A DNA stretch of 64,000 nucleotides from Oceanicaulis sp. BBD 1991-10 (GCA_001657295.1 LYSW01000002.1:1-64000), one strand, 5' to 3'; shown: positions 18,257 through 27,544, counted from the first letter of the stretch. Notes: generated from the letters alone by a model not told the origin. Program-made: numbers and translations.

Positions 18257-19477
18257 ATGAAAGCGGACACCCCTCGCGCCCTGCTCTTGGAGAATGTCCA
18301 TCCCGACGCCGATGGCGCGCTGCAGGCTCTTGGGCCGATTGCGGTCAATCGACTGGCTGGATCACCGGAGCGCGCGCTTCTGGAGCGTGAGATTAAAAGC
18401 GCCGATGTTTTGGGCATACGCTCGCGCACCCAGGTGGACGCGGGTCTGCTCGACGCGGCGAACCAGCTGCAGGCGGTGGGGTGTTTCTGCATCGGCACCA
18501 ATCAGGTCGATCTCACCGCAGCGGCCCAGCGCGGCGTTCCGGTGTTCAACGCGCCTTTCGCCAACACGCGCTCGGTGGCGGAATTGACCATGGCGAGCAT
18601 CGTCATGCTGATGCGCCGCATCCCGGAGAAGATGTTCTCAATCGCTGACGGCGGCTGGTTGAAGACGGCCGACGGCGCCAATGAGGTGCGCAAGAAGAAG
18701 CTGGGCATTGTCGGCTACGGCAATATCGGCGCTCAGCTTTCGGTGCTGGCGTCCGCTTTCGGCATGCATGTGCACTTCTTCGACATCGAGCCCAAACTCG
18801 CTCATGGCAATGCGAGGGCGATGGATTCGCTCGAGGCGCTGTTGGCCGAGTGCGACGTCGTCACCCTTCATGTGCCTTCCACGCCGCGGACGAAGAATCT
18901 GATCACCCGCAAGCGCATCGCCGCGATGAAGCCGGGCGCTTATCTGATCAATCAGGCCCGGGGCGATCTCGTCGATGTCGATGCGCTGGCCGACGCCCTG
19001 CGGTCCGGACATCTCGCGGGGGCGGCGGTCGACGTCTTCCCCGTCGAGCCCAAGAGCAAGGATGAGGCGTTCTCCAGTCCGCTGCAGGGCTGCCCGAATG
19101 TCATCCTGACCCCGCATATCGGCGGCTCGACCGCCGAAGCGCAGCAGGCGATCGGGCTCGACGCCGCGACCAAGCTTGCGAAATATCTCTTTGAAGGCGC
19201 CACCAGCTTTGCGGTGAACTTCCCGCAGGTCGAGCCGGGACCCATTGAGGCGGGACAGGCGCGCATTGTGGTGCCGCACGAGAACCGCCCCGGCTTTTTG
19301 AAGCGGCTCAATGATTTGGCCGATCGCGGCGGATTGAACGTCGCCGCCCAGTATCTGAAGACCGAGGGGGATCTTGGCTATGCCGTCACCGATCTTGAAG
19401 GCCCGCTTCCCGACGGCTTCATCGAGCATGTCGGTGCGCTGGACGGCGCCATCCGCGCGCGCCTGATTGCAGGATGA
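18257..19477 (+). CDS. serA: D-3-phosphoglycerate dehydrogenase
   Basis: A 406-residue cytoplasmic enzyme for the first step of serine synthesis, oxidising 3-phosphoglycerate with NAD+. Catalytic R235 (NQARGDL), E264 (FPVEP) and H287 (TPHIGGST) are present, and the NAD motif GYGNIG is at 153-158. An ACT domain at about 330-406 suggests serine feedback control, as in the 410-residue E. coli enzyme. The ATG follows an AAAGG-type site. It converges on the transaldolase gene four bases downstream. Confidence 0.95.
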   Translation: MKADTPRALLLENVHPDADGALQALGPIAVNRLAGSPERALLEREIKSADVLGIRSRTQVDAGLLDAANQLQAVGCFCIGTNQVDLTAAAQRGVPVFNAPFANTRSVAELTMASIVMLMRRIPEKMFSIADGGWLKTADGANEVRKKKLGIVGYGNIGAQLSVLASAFGMHVHFFDIEPKLAHGNARAMDSLEALLAECDVVTLHVPSTPRTKNLITRKRIAAMKPGAYLINQARGDLVDVDALADALRSGHLAGAAVDVFPVEPKSKDEAFSSPLQGCPNVILTPHIGGSTAEAQQAIGLDAATKLAKYLFEGATSFAVNFPQVEPGPIEAGQARIVVPHENRPGFLKRLNDLADRGGLNVAAQYLKTEGDLGYAVTDLEGPLPDGFIEHVGALDGAIRARLIAG

Positions 19478-19481
19478 GCGC

Positions 19482-20138
19482 CTAGTCCAGACCCGAGCGC
19501 CCTGTGGCCTTCCAGTCCGCCAGGAAGGCGGCGAGCCCTTTGTCCGTCAATGCGTGCGAGACCATCTGGTCGAAGACTTTCGGCGGAATGGTCGCAGCGT
19601 CGCACCCCGCCAATGCGGCGGCTTCCACATGGGCCGGACCGCGCAGCGAGGCGGCGAGGATTTCAGTTTCGTATCCGTACTGATCGTATATCGCGCGGAT
19701 GTCTTCCAGCAGACCGATCCCGTCCCCGCCGGCATCCTCGATCCGGCCGACGAAAGGCGAGATATAGCTGGCGCCCGCCTTGGCGGCGAGCAGCGCCTGA
19801 TTGGCGGAAAAGCACAGCGTCACATTGGTCTGCAGGCCCTCTTCGGCGAAGCGGCGGCAGGCGATCAGGCCGTCGCCCGTCAGCGGCAGCTTGATGACGA
19901 CATTCGGGGCGATCTCCGCCAGGCGGCGGCCTTCGGCGATCATGCCGTCCGTGTCGGTGGCGACGACTTCGGCGCTGACCGGTCCGTCTACCGCGTCGCA
20001 AATCTCCGCGATGCGATCAAAGACCGCCGCGCCGGCCTTGGCGATCAAAGACGGGTTCGTCGTCACCCCGTCCACGAGTCCGGCGTCGAGGCGCGCGGTG
20101 ATGGCGTCGATTTCGGCGGTGTCGAGAAAGATCTGCAT
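19482..20138 (-). CDS. Small transaldolase (FSA/TalC type)
   Basis: A 218-residue enzyme of the short transaldolase family, including fructose-6-phosphate aldolase and TalC. Visible are FLDTAEID at the N-terminus, G-V-T-T-N-P-S-L, the Schiff-base lysine in VVIKLPLT, and SPFVGRIED. It moves dihydroxyacetone units between sugar phosphates. Sequence alone does not separate transaldolase from aldolase activity. The true start is the Met at 20138; the nine upstream codons are not part of the family fold. Confidence 0.92.
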   Translation of the reverse strand: MQIFLDTAEIDAITARLDAGLVDGVTTNPSLIAKAGAAVFDRIAEICDAVDGPVSAEVVATDTDGMIAEGRRLAEIAPNVVIKLPLTGDGLIACRRFAEEGLQTNVTLCFSANQALLAAKAGASYISPFVGRIEDAGGDGIGLLEDIRAIYDQYGYETEILAASLRGPAHVEAAALAGCDAATIPPKVFDQMVSHALTDKGLAAFLADWKATGRSGLD

Positions 20139-20273
20139 GGTGTCATCCCGGCCAGTCGTCAGCATTCTGCGCCGCTATAGAGTATTTTCGTTACGAATTC
20201 ACACCGCGCAGCTGCAGGCGCATCCGGCAAGCCCGCCTTGACCGCGGAATGGCGCGCGCCTAACCGCAGCGTC

Positions 20274-21116
20274 ATGGACCGCTTTCTGACCCCGCACGCT
20301 GACGGCCGACCGCAGGTCATGGGCGTCGTCAACGTCACGCCGGATAGTTTCTCTGACGGGGGACGCTTTGTTGAGACCGATGCGGCGTGCGATCACGCGC
20401 TGGCCCTTCTAAACGCCGGCGCGGATTGGCTGGATATCGGCGGTGAGAGCACGCGCCCGGGCGCGGAGCCGGTCAGCGAAGCAGATGAGCTGGCCCGTGT
20501 GATCCCGGTGATCGAGGCGATCAGGGGCGCGCGGCCGGAGGCGCGCCTGTCCATCGACACCATGAAGCCCGGCGTCGCCCGCGCTGCGGTCAGGGCGGGC
20601 GCGGCCATGTGGAATGACGTCAACGCTTTGCGCGCTGACGGCGCGCGGGCGGCGGCGGCGGAGCTCGATTGCCTGGTCTGCCTGATGCACATGCAGGGCG
20701 AGCCGCGCACCATGCAGGCCGATCCGCATTATCAGGACGTCGTCACCGACGTGGCGCGCATGCTCGGTCAGCAGGTCGGGGCGGTCTTGTCCGCCGGTGT
20801 GGCGCGAGAGCGGGTGTTGATCGATCCGGGTATCGGCTTCGGCAAGACGCTGGCGCACAATCTCGCTTTGATGGCCTGCCTTGATCATCTGACCGGCTTG
20901 GGATTTCCGGTGCTGTTCGGCGCGTCCCGCAAGCGCTTCATCCAGGGCGTGGATGAAAGCGCGGTCGAAGCGTCGGACCGCCTCGGCGGCAGCCTGGCGG
21001 CGGCGCTGCACGCGGCGCGGGCCGGTTGCGCGATCGTGCGTGTTCATGATGTGCGCGAGACGGTTCAGGCGCTCAAAGTCCAGGCCGCCATCGCCCAGGC
21101 GGGCGGGATCGCCTAA
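20274..21116 (+). CDS. folP: Dihydropteroate synthase
   Basis: A 280-residue enzyme joining p-aminobenzoate to hydroxymethyl-dihydropterin diphosphate in folate synthesis, the target of sulfonamides. It has the signature MGVVNVTPDSFSDGG, the second signature WLDIGGESTRPG, IDPGIGFGKT and GASRKRFI. An upstream in-frame TTG at 20238 would add 12 residues; the ATG at 20274 is more likely. Its stop overlaps the end of a small membrane protein gene on the opposite strand. Confidence 0.94.
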   Translation: MDRFLTPHADGRPQVMGVVNVTPDSFSDGGRFVETDAACDHALALLNAGADWLDIGGESTRPGAEPVSEADELARVIPVIEAIRGARPEARLSIDTMKPGVARAAVRAGAAMWNDVNALRADGARAAAAELDCLVCLMHMQGEPRTMQADPHYQDVVTDVARMLGQQVGAVLSAGVARERVLIDPGIGFGKTLAHNLALMACLDHLTGLGFPVLFGASRKRFIQGVDESAVEASDRLGGSLAAALHAARAGCAIVRVHDVRETVQALKVQAAIAQAGGIA

Positions 21117-21343
21117 TCCCAAAATCTCCACCACGGCGCGTCCGGCTCCGCCGGATCCGGTTCGGCCAGGCCCAGCCATTCGCTGACCGCGGCGATCGCC
21201 GGGTCCAGATAGGCCCAGGCCGGAATCCAGCTTTCAATCAAGGCGTCCCCGGCCGGCCAAAAGACCGACGCGATGAACTCGCCCGACACAAGCGTCACCA
21301 TGAGTGTGAGGATCGGCTTGAACAGATTAATCACGAATTTCAT
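21113..21343 (-). CDS. Small membrane-associated protein
   Basis: A 76-residue protein that starts with a hydrophobic helix (residues 3-30, FVINLFKPILTLMV core), followed by a Trp/Pro-rich, acidic tail ending in WWRFWD. Function unknown. It is supported by a strong ribosome binding site (AAGGGAGGGG just before the ATG) and by high third-position GC. It overlaps the folP stop by four bases on the opposite strand. Confidence 0.7.
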   Translation of the reverse strand: MKFVINLFKPILTLMVTLVSGEFIASVFWPAGDALIESWIPAWAYLDPAIAAVSEWLGLAEPDPAEPDAPWWRFWD

Positions 21344-21500
21344 CGGCCCCTCCCTTGTTTCGGGACGCCGTCACTAGGCCTGCGGGCGCTTGAACGCGGC
21401 TTGAACCGAATGCGGCCGATCTGAGGCGGGCGGGACGGCGGCTTGGCGGGCCTTAAGAACTGGCGCAATGCTTTGAACTGAGTTTTGGTGAGCGCCCGCC

Positions 21501-22373
21501 ATGCCTGTCGTCAGACACCGATTGACCGCAAACGGTTTGACCCATCATGTCGTCGATACGACGCCGGAGGCTCGAATAAAGGGTATCGTCGCCTGCCTGC
21601 ACGGCTTTCCGGACGATCACCGCGTCTGGGATGCGATCACGCCCCTGATCACTGCGGCGGGCTATCGTGTGATCGCGCCGGATCTGCGCGGCTTCGGCAT
21701 GACCGGCATGGCGGACCGGACGGGCGGTTATGACTTGTTCACCGGGGCCATGCCGGACGTGGCGGCGATCATGGACCAGCTCGGCCTCGAGCGCGCCCAC
21801 CTGGTCGGCCATGATTTCGGCGCGGCGCTCGCCTGGCTGCTGGCGGCCCAGCATGGCGATCGGTTCACCACGCTGACCGCGCTGGCGGTGGGCCATCAAC
21901 GCTCCTTTTTGCGCGCGCGCCTTAGTCCGGCCCAGATGCGGATGAGCCGCTATATTCTCTGGCACCAGCTTCCCGGGCTGTGTGAGTGGGCCTATCGCCG
22001 ACGGGACTGGGCCTGGTTCCGGCGCCACTGGGTCGGTCATCCCGACATTGACGGCGCCATCGAAAATCTCTCGCGCCCCGGCCGCCTGACCGCCGGGCTG
22101 AACTGGTATCGCGCCAATATCTCCTTGGCCCGGATGGTGATGAGCCGGAAGCCGGGCGCATTCGGCGAAGAGATCGTCCGCATCCCGGCCTTGGGGGTCT
22201 GGAGCGAAAAAGACCGCTATCTCGGTGAAGCGCAAATGACCGGCAGCGCCGACTTCATCGACGCGCCCTGGCGCTATGAGCGGCTCGATGATCTGGGCCA
22301 CTGGATGCAGGCCGAAGCCCCCGAGCGCGTGGCGGCCCTGATGCTGGAGCACTGGCGCACCCACGATTTATAA
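21501..22373 (+). CDS. Alpha/beta hydrolase, epoxide-hydrolase-like
   Basis: A 290-residue hydrolase. The oxyanion segment is HGFPDDHRVW. The nucleophile elbow GHDFGAAL puts an aspartate (D105) where serine hydrolases have Ser, as in epoxide hydrolases and haloalkane dehalogenases. The C-terminal DLGHWMQAEAPERV supplies the catalytic His. A Trp/Arg-rich cap domain lies between. Epoxide hydrolysis is the best guess, with haloalkane dehalogenation less likely. It is a single gene in front of the tRNA. Confidence 0.85.
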   Translation: MPVVRHRLTANGLTHHVVDTTPEARIKGIVACLHGFPDDHRVWDAITPLITAAGYRVIAPDLRGFGMTGMADRTGGYDLFTGAMPDVAAIMDQLGLERAHLVGHDFGAALAWLLAAQHGDRFTTLTALAVGHQRSFLRARLSPAQMRMSRYILWHQLPGLCEWAYRRRDWAWFRRHWVGHPDIDGAIENLSRPGRLTAGLNWYRANISLARMVMSRKPGAFGEEIVRIPALGVWSEKDRYLGEAQMTGSADFIDAPWRYERLDDLGHWMQAEAPERVAALMLEHWRTHDL

Positions 22374-22469
22374 GCGATATTTCAAGAGCTTGGAGGCGAT
22401 CTCAGCCAGATCAGGCCGGGTGAGGGGACGCCGCGCCTGAGGATCGGAGTTGAAGCAGGACAGGCCGTC

Positions 22470-22546
22470 TGGCGTCCCCGACAGGATTCGAACCTGTGGC
22501 CCTCAGATTAGGAATCTGATGCTCTATCCAGCTGAGCTACGGGGAC
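22470..22546 (-). tRNA. tRNA-Arg (anticodon CCU)
   Basis: On the minus strand the sequence folds into a full cloverleaf: acceptor GTCCCCG/CGGGGAC, D arm with AGCTCAGCTGGATAGAGC, anticodon stem TCAGA/TCTGA around loop TTCCTAA (anticodon CCT, reading AGG), and T arm CAGGTTCGAATCCTG. The 3' CCA is encoded. No integrase or direct repeat is seen beside it, so there is no sign that it serves as an integration site here. Confidence 0.97.
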
Positions 22547-22622
22547 GCGCCAGATACCCCTATCAGGTCCTGTTTCGCAGTGAAAGCAGGGCCGCGTGCG
22601 GTGATGTCACAGCGCGGGCCGG

Positions 22623-23867
22623 TCAGCCCGGAAACATGGTTTCGACCGCGCGCAGCGCTTCGGCGGTGATCGCTTCATCGGACAAATCATCCAGCGCATC
22701 CGCGGCGCGTCCGGCCGTGAAGCCGAGCAGGACGGGTTCACCTATCACCTTGTAAAGATTAAACCATCCGGAAAACCGGCCGGGCTCGCGCGCCATGAAG
22801 CCGAAGCCGTCCATCTCCGCCGGCCAGAAGGCGGCGTCGAATTTGAGATAGACCTTGTCCAACAAACCCATGCCCAGCCGGTCGATCGCCGCCTGCTTGC
22901 CGGCCGGCAAGCCGGGCTCGAACGCGATCGCGCCAGCCTTCAGCACGCCTAAAGGCACGGTTAAAAGGATGCAGGATGCGGTGATGCTCTCTGTTGTTGC
23001 GGTGAGGATTTCGGCGCCGGCCCCGGTCCAGCTCACGGCGTCGACCGGCCTTCCCAGCCGCACCGGGTAATCGCCGGCCAGGGCGGGGAGAATTTGATCA
23101 TAGCCGCCGGGGAAGACGGCCTCGTCTCCCGGGAATGAATCGCTCATCTCCAGCGCGGCGGGATCAAGGTCGTCCATGTCCGCCGCGAAGCCCAATTCAT
23201 AATCGAGCGTGTGGCGGAACGCCCGCGGCAGGAAGAGATAGCGCCGCCGGCGCCCTTCGGCGTCATAGACCCGCATGCGCCGCCATTGCGTGACCGCGCG
23301 CTGCGCCCCGACCTGATCGGCGAGCGCGGTGAGCGGGTTGCCGTCCACTCCGTGAATCCAGCTGGCCCCCAAATCCAGCGGCGCGCCCAGCGACCGGTCG
23401 GTCAGGACCCGTCCGCCGATGCGGTCGCGCGCCTCCAAGACGATGACCTCACGCCCCGCCTCGGACAGCGCCTGGGCGGCGGCCAAACCGGATGCGCCCG
23501 CGCCGATCACGACGATCGGTCCGGCGCCCGCGCTTGACCCGATCGCCAATATCTCCCGCGCCGCGCGCCGGCCGGACATCACCGCGCCATGCACGGTGGA
23601 CGGCTTGTCCGGCTCGGTCGCTTCGCCGGCGAAAAAGACCCGATCGCCCACCGGCGCGCCGAGCGCCTTCCGGTCGTCGATGCGGGCGCCGCGCGCCAGA
23701 AAGGAATAGCTGCCCAGCGCCCAGGGGTCGTGGCGCCAGCGCGTGATCAACGCGCCGGTCAGCGCCGTCGGCGGTCCGCCGCGCGGAACGGTGCGAAAGG
23801 CCGGCAGAGCGACAGCACTGGTCAGCGCCGCGCCGGCGGCGAGAAGATGGCGGCGAGGCAGGGTCAT
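22623..23867 (-). CDS. Circularly permuted flavin amine oxidase, Tat-exported
   Basis: A 414-residue FAD oxidase of the polyamine/monoamine oxidase family with its parts in rotated order. After a twin-arginine signal (LPRRHLLAAG), residues about 39-107 hold the block that normally ends these enzymes: ITRWRHDP, GSYSFLARG, then DRVFFAGEAT and TVHGAVMSGRRAA. Only then comes the usual N-terminal FAD Rossmann motif (VVIGAGASG, about 119-127), LEARDRIGGR and DLGASWIHG. The chain ends at FTAGRAADALDDLSDEA and a short helix, where a canonical enzyme would run into the ITRW block. Frame and codon use are continuous. Fold and activity may be intact; substrate unknown. The start is the Met at 23867; an upstream TTG is unlikely. 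Confidence 0.85.
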   Translation of the reverse strand: MTLPRRHLLAAGAALTSAVALPAFRTVPRGGPPTALTGALITRWRHDPWALGSYSFLARGARIDDRKALGAPVGDRVFFAGEATEPDKPSTVHGAVMSGRRAAREILAIGSSAGAGPIVVIGAGASGLAAAQALSEAGREVIVLEARDRIGGRVLTDRSLGAPLDLGASWIHGVDGNPLTALADQVGAQRAVTQWRRMRVYDAEGRRRRYLFLPRAFRHTLDYELGFAADMDDLDPAALEMSDSFPGDEAVFPGGYDQILPALAGDYPVRLGRPVDAVSWTGAGAEILTATTESITASCILLTVPLGVLKAGAIAFEPGLPAGKQAAIDRLGMGLLDKVYLKFDAAFWPAEMDGFGFMAREPGRFSGWFNLYKVIGEPVLLGFTAGRAADALDDLSDEAITAEALRAVETMFPG

Positions 23868-24071
23868 GGGCGGTAGATTGGGCGGATCGGTCGGGTCCGG
23901 CAAGCGCCGGCCAGGCCCGCGGCGCGCCCAGGGGCCTGGTCGCGCCCGGCCCGCATCCCCTTGGCCGCGCGAAGCACAACCCTAAGAAAGTAGAAAGGAG
24001 CTATATGCCCCTGTGGTTTTGTTGAACGTATTCAGCCCAACGCACCGCCTGGTCCAGTTCCGGAGCCCGTC

Positions 24072-25058
24072 ATGTCCGATCCCGCCCCGCTCAACGGCCT
24101 GCGACAAAGATTTCTGGCCAGCTATGCGGTCGCGCTTTGTCTCCTGGTCGCCGCGTCCCTGGTCGCCCATCTTTATATTGAGCGCACGCTGAATGACGAG
24201 CGCGAGGCGGCGCGCATGGTGAATATGAGCGGCGCCCAGCGCATGCTCAGCCAGCGCACCCTGGCGCTCAGCCAAAGCCTCAGCCAAACGCCCAACCCAA
24301 GCCAGGCCGAGCAATTGGCGGTGACGCTCAACCGTTTTCTCGCGGCCCATGGCGAGTTGCGCGCCTATGCGCTCACCCATCCCATGGCCGCAGATCTTCG
24401 TGCGGAGTTTCGAGCGGTGTTCATGGGCCCGGACGGGCTGGACGTGGCGGTCGAGCGCTTCGTGGCGCTGGCCGAACCTGCCGGGTCCGGGCCGCTCGAA
24501 CAAGACGCGATGCGGGCGCTGGAGGCGATGGCGTATGGCGAGATGTTCGCCCGTCTCGACCGTGCAGTCGGGCTGTTCCAGCGTGATGCGGAAAACGGCC
24601 TGGCTTCGATCGCCTTTGCGCACATGCTGCAATTGGCGGTGATCGTGGCGGTGCTGCTCGGCGAGGCCCTGTTCATCTTCTGGCCGCTCATGCGCCGCCT
24701 GGTGCGGGCGGTGACGATCGAGATCGAAGCCCGCGAGCGCGCCGAAGACGCCCTTCGGGTCGAACAGGCTCTGGATGCGTCCAAGCAGCGCTTCGTTTCG
24801 CTGGTGCGCACCGATTTTCTCCAACCCATGGACCGGGTCGCCGACCATCTCGCCGACATGGAAGCGGGCGACCGCGCCGCCTGGCCCAGCCTTCACGCCG
24901 CCGCGACCCAGGAAGTCGCTCAGACCCGAAAGCGCGTGCGCGCCATGGTGGACTATTTCGACGACTGGCGGCGCAAATTCGGCGATGGCGCGAATGACGG
25001 CGACCGGCGCCGCGAGGCCGCGCGCGCCGGCCACGCCCCGGAGCGGGACGTCGCTTAA
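24072..25058 (+). CDS. Membrane sensor with PilJ-type domain and degenerate histidine-kinase core
   Basis: A 328-residue inner-membrane protein. TM1 (about 14-36) is followed by a periplasmic helical domain with the motif NMSGAQRMLSQR (51-62), typical of type IV pili methyl-accepting/NarX-like sensor domains. TM2 lies at about 183-207, followed by a coiled linker. Residues 239-260 align with a HisKA dimerization helix, but the phospho-His position is T247 and the next is D248; P252 is kept. No ATPase domain follows. It therefore cannot autophosphorylate as a normal kinase and may dimerize with another kinase or signal otherwise. It converges on the pentapeptide-repeat gene. Confidence 0.75.
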   Translation: MSDPAPLNGLRQRFLASYAVALCLLVAASLVAHLYIERTLNDEREAARMVNMSGAQRMLSQRTLALSQSLSQTPNPSQAEQLAVTLNRFLAAHGELRAYALTHPMAADLRAEFRAVFMGPDGLDVAVERFVALAEPAGSGPLEQDAMRALEAMAYGEMFARLDRAVGLFQRDAENGLASIAFAHMLQLAVIVAVLLGEALFIFWPLMRRLVRAVTIEIEARERAEDALRVEQALDASKQRFVSLVRTDFLQPMDRVADHLADMEAGDRAAWPSLHAAATQEVAQTRKRVRAMVDYFDDWRRKFGDGANDGDRRREAARAGHAPERDVA

Positions 25059-25072
25059 GGCTGTCGCCGGCC

Positions 25073-27544
25073 TCAGCTGATCTGAAAACGCCGCCGCACC
25101 GCGAGCGCGAACAGGAAGAGCAGGATGACCGAGAGGAGCGACTGAACTGTCGCCACGAATTTGACCGCGGTCCACCATCCCTGCCCAAGAGCGTGCGCCA
25201 GCTGGACGCGCCAGGGCGCGGAGGCGAGCCGGTCCTCCAAGCTGGCCTCAGACCGGCCCGGCGCAGCGGGTATCTCCGGCATCCCAGGACCCCACCACAC
25301 GCCGAAAGGGCGGAAGGTCTGGCTCATCGAGAAATCAAGCGCCGGCCAGACATTCGCCGCCCATTCGGTGTCTTGCGCGGCGTGAGTGGTCTGCACAGTG
25401 ACGGCGCTCGGCGCCAGGGCTGCGCCTTGCGGGAGTCCGGCGGCGTTCGCGACGGCCCAATAGAGCGCGGAAAACGCGACCATCATGACGGCGAGCGAAA
25501 AGAAGGGACGCGCGATGGATGCGCCGTAATTCGCGGTCAGGCCATAAAGCCCCGAGACGCGCTTCTCCCACCAGCGCGTCGATGGTCTGCGCATGCGCGC
25601 TTTAAGCTCGTAGCGGTAAAACCGTTGCTCGCGATCCTTGTCCGATTGCGCTTCCATGGCGAGTTTCAGGGTGCGAAAGCCGCTCGCCAGCGTACGCCAT
25701 CGCGCCTCCCCGCCGCGCTCATGCGCGTTTTTGTCTTCGGCGGTGGAGTAGTCTTTTGCGCGTTGGAGACTTTGGTCGCGCCGGACGGCCGCTTTTGTGG
25801 CTTTCGCCGCGTCTTTGAAGACTCCGTCAGGCGAATTTGGATGGGGTTGGAGGGTGACGCCGCGCCAGAGCCTGACGATCCTGGACCAGACGGCGCGCCA
25901 TCCGCGTTTGCTCCTGATCCGGTAGGGGTCGGTGAAGCGCACCATTCGCTCGAAGACGGCGCCGTCAAGAATGGCGAAGGCGCTGAAGCGCGCATTACTG
26001 AAGTCCGCGACCGCGCAAAAGCGCGCGCCCTCGAATGCGCCGTGTTGATCTTCGGCGTTCTCGGGCCATTCGCACTCTGAAAAGTCGGCGTAATCAAGGA
26101 AGGTGGCGGCGCGGAAATTGGTCTTGCCCGCAAAGGCGGCGCCGCGCTTCTTGCTCGTGTCGCCGAACATCGCCGGTCCCCTGAAGCGAGCCAGCTTGAA
26201 GCTGGCGAGACCGGAGAAGGTCGGCTGCTGGCTGCTGCGCCGCCCGAACATGAGCAGGCGGCCGTCGAAAGTTGCGCCCAGAAAGGAGGCGTCGTCTCCG
26301 AATGTCGCTGTCGCGAAATTCACATCGTCGCCGAAGGTCGCCTCGCGGAAATTGGCGCCGTTTGCGAATTTCGCCCCGATAAAGCGCGCCTTATCGCCGA
26401 ATTTCGCGCTTTCGAAATTGGCGCGATCGCCGAATGAAGCCCCGCTGAAGGAGGCCTGATCGCCAAAAACAGACTTGGAGAAAGACAGCCTCGGGCCAAA
26501 CTGCACGCTGCTGAACGACGCGTTATCGGCGAAACTCGATTGGCCGAATGATGTCGCTTCGCCAAAGACTGCATCGGTGAACGTCGCATGGTCGCCGAAC
26601 TCAGCCTGATTCCACCAGGTCCGTGCGCCAAAGCTCGCTTCATTAAATTTCGCACGCGTTCCAAATCTTGTTTTGTAGAACATGGCGTGATCGCCGAAAT
26701 GGGCGCGGCTCAGGTCCGCGTAATCGCCGAATTCGGTTCCGCTGAAGCCGGCGCGATCTCCAAAATGCGCATTTGAAAAATCTGTGAAGGATCCGAACGA
26801 AAGGCCAGATGTTCGAAATCCGGAAAGATGGGCGAGCGGCGCACTCAAATAGAGAATGTGTGCGTCACCGGCGTCATTGGGACCGTTAAGGGTCTGCAGA
26901 ACAGGGCCGAGCCCTTTCGCGCGCGCGCCGGTCAGTAAGACCGGCGTGGGTTGGTGCTGGGATTGCGCCGCGCTGCGGGCCGCGCTCAGGCGGGCCAGGA
27001 TCGCGCCGCCAAGAGGCGCGCTTGTCCGGGCCGCTTCCGCTGGTCCGTCGTTCCCGCGTCGTTCGAGCCCGTCAGAATGTTCCAGCGCCGCCCGGGTTTC
27101 GGGGCGATGGAGCACATGCCAAAGCACGCCGTCGCGCTCCACGAGAAAGCCCTGCGCCGCGAGTTCGTCATCTGTGAGCAGCCGCGGTGCGCCCGCCGTA
27201 ATCCCGATCGACCACCGCCAATAGTCCTGGAGCGTACGTTTCCGGTCGGCAAACTCGCCGTCCGCGCCGACACGCTCAGAGCCCGGGAATTCGGCCGGGG
27301 CCCACCAGCGCTTGAGACGCTGAGCTTCACTGCGCTCGTCATAGTCGAGATCCCAGCCGGCGTCCGCCAGCCCGTCCCAGCTGAAATCCGCGGCCTCCCA
27401 CATCGCCAGCCAGAGACGGTCGATCTCCGCTTTGAACGCCTCATTGCCCGCGTCGTCATCGCGGGACGGGGTTTTGGGACGATCCCGCCATGCTTGGAAT
27501 GCGGCGTTCGCCGCCTCCCGCTTCGCCGTCGCCTCGTCAGTCAT
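25073..27544 (-). CDS. Giant pentapeptide-repeat protein with C-terminal membrane module
   Basis: An 823-residue protein. Residues 1-235 form an acidic, Trp-rich helical domain. Residues about 243-535 are pentapeptide repeats in a regular ten-residue rhythm (x-F-G-D-x-A-x-F-x-x-A), predicted to form a right-handed beta-helix. The motif EQRFYRYELKAR introduces the C-terminal part, with membrane helices at about 665-695 and 795-815. This repeat-plus-membrane layout is known from other bacterial proteins, some annotated as ion-channel-like; the role is unknown. GGGGGGA before the Met at 27544 supports this start rather than the Met six codons upstream. Confidence 0.82.
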   Translation of the reverse strand: MTDEATAKREAANAAFQAWRDRPKTPSRDDDAGNEAFKAEIDRLWLAMWEAADFSWDGLADAGWDLDYDERSEAQRLKRWWAPAEFPGSERVGADGEFADRKRTLQDYWRWSIGITAGAPRLLTDDELAAQGFLVERDGVLWHVLHRPETRAALEHSDGLERRGNDGPAEAARTSAPLGGAILARLSAARSAAQSQHQPTPVLLTGARAKGLGPVLQTLNGPNDAGDAHILYLSAPLAHLSGFRTSGLSFGSFTDFSNAHFGDRAGFSGTEFGDYADLSRAHFGDHAMFYKTRFGTRAKFNEASFGARTWWNQAEFGDHATFTDAVFGEATSFGQSSFADNASFSSVQFGPRLSFSKSVFGDQASFSGASFGDRANFESAKFGDKARFIGAKFANGANFREATFGDDVNFATATFGDDASFLGATFDGRLLMFGRRSSQQPTFSGLASFKLARFRGPAMFGDTSKKRGAAFAGKTNFRAATFLDYADFSECEWPENAEDQHGAFEGARFCAVADFSNARFSAFAILDGAVFERMVRFTDPYRIRSKRGWRAVWSRIVRLWRGVTLQPHPNSPDGVFKDAAKATKAAVRRDQSLQRAKDYSTAEDKNAHERGGEARWRTLASGFRTLKLAMEAQSDKDREQRFYRYELKARMRRPSTRWWEKRVSGLYGLTANYGASIARPFFSLAVMMVAFSALYWAVANAAGLPQGAALAPSAVTVQTTHAAQDTEWAANVWPALDFSMSQTFRPFGVWWGPGMPEIPAAPGRSEASLEDRLASAPWRVQLAHALGQGWWTAVKFVATVQSLLSVILLFLFALAVRRRFQIS

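Noticed and set aside
22470-22546. tRNA-Arg as an integration site of a mobile island
   Set aside because: No integrase, no duplicated tRNA 3' end and no composition change nearby; the neighbours look like core genes apart from the permuted oxidase.
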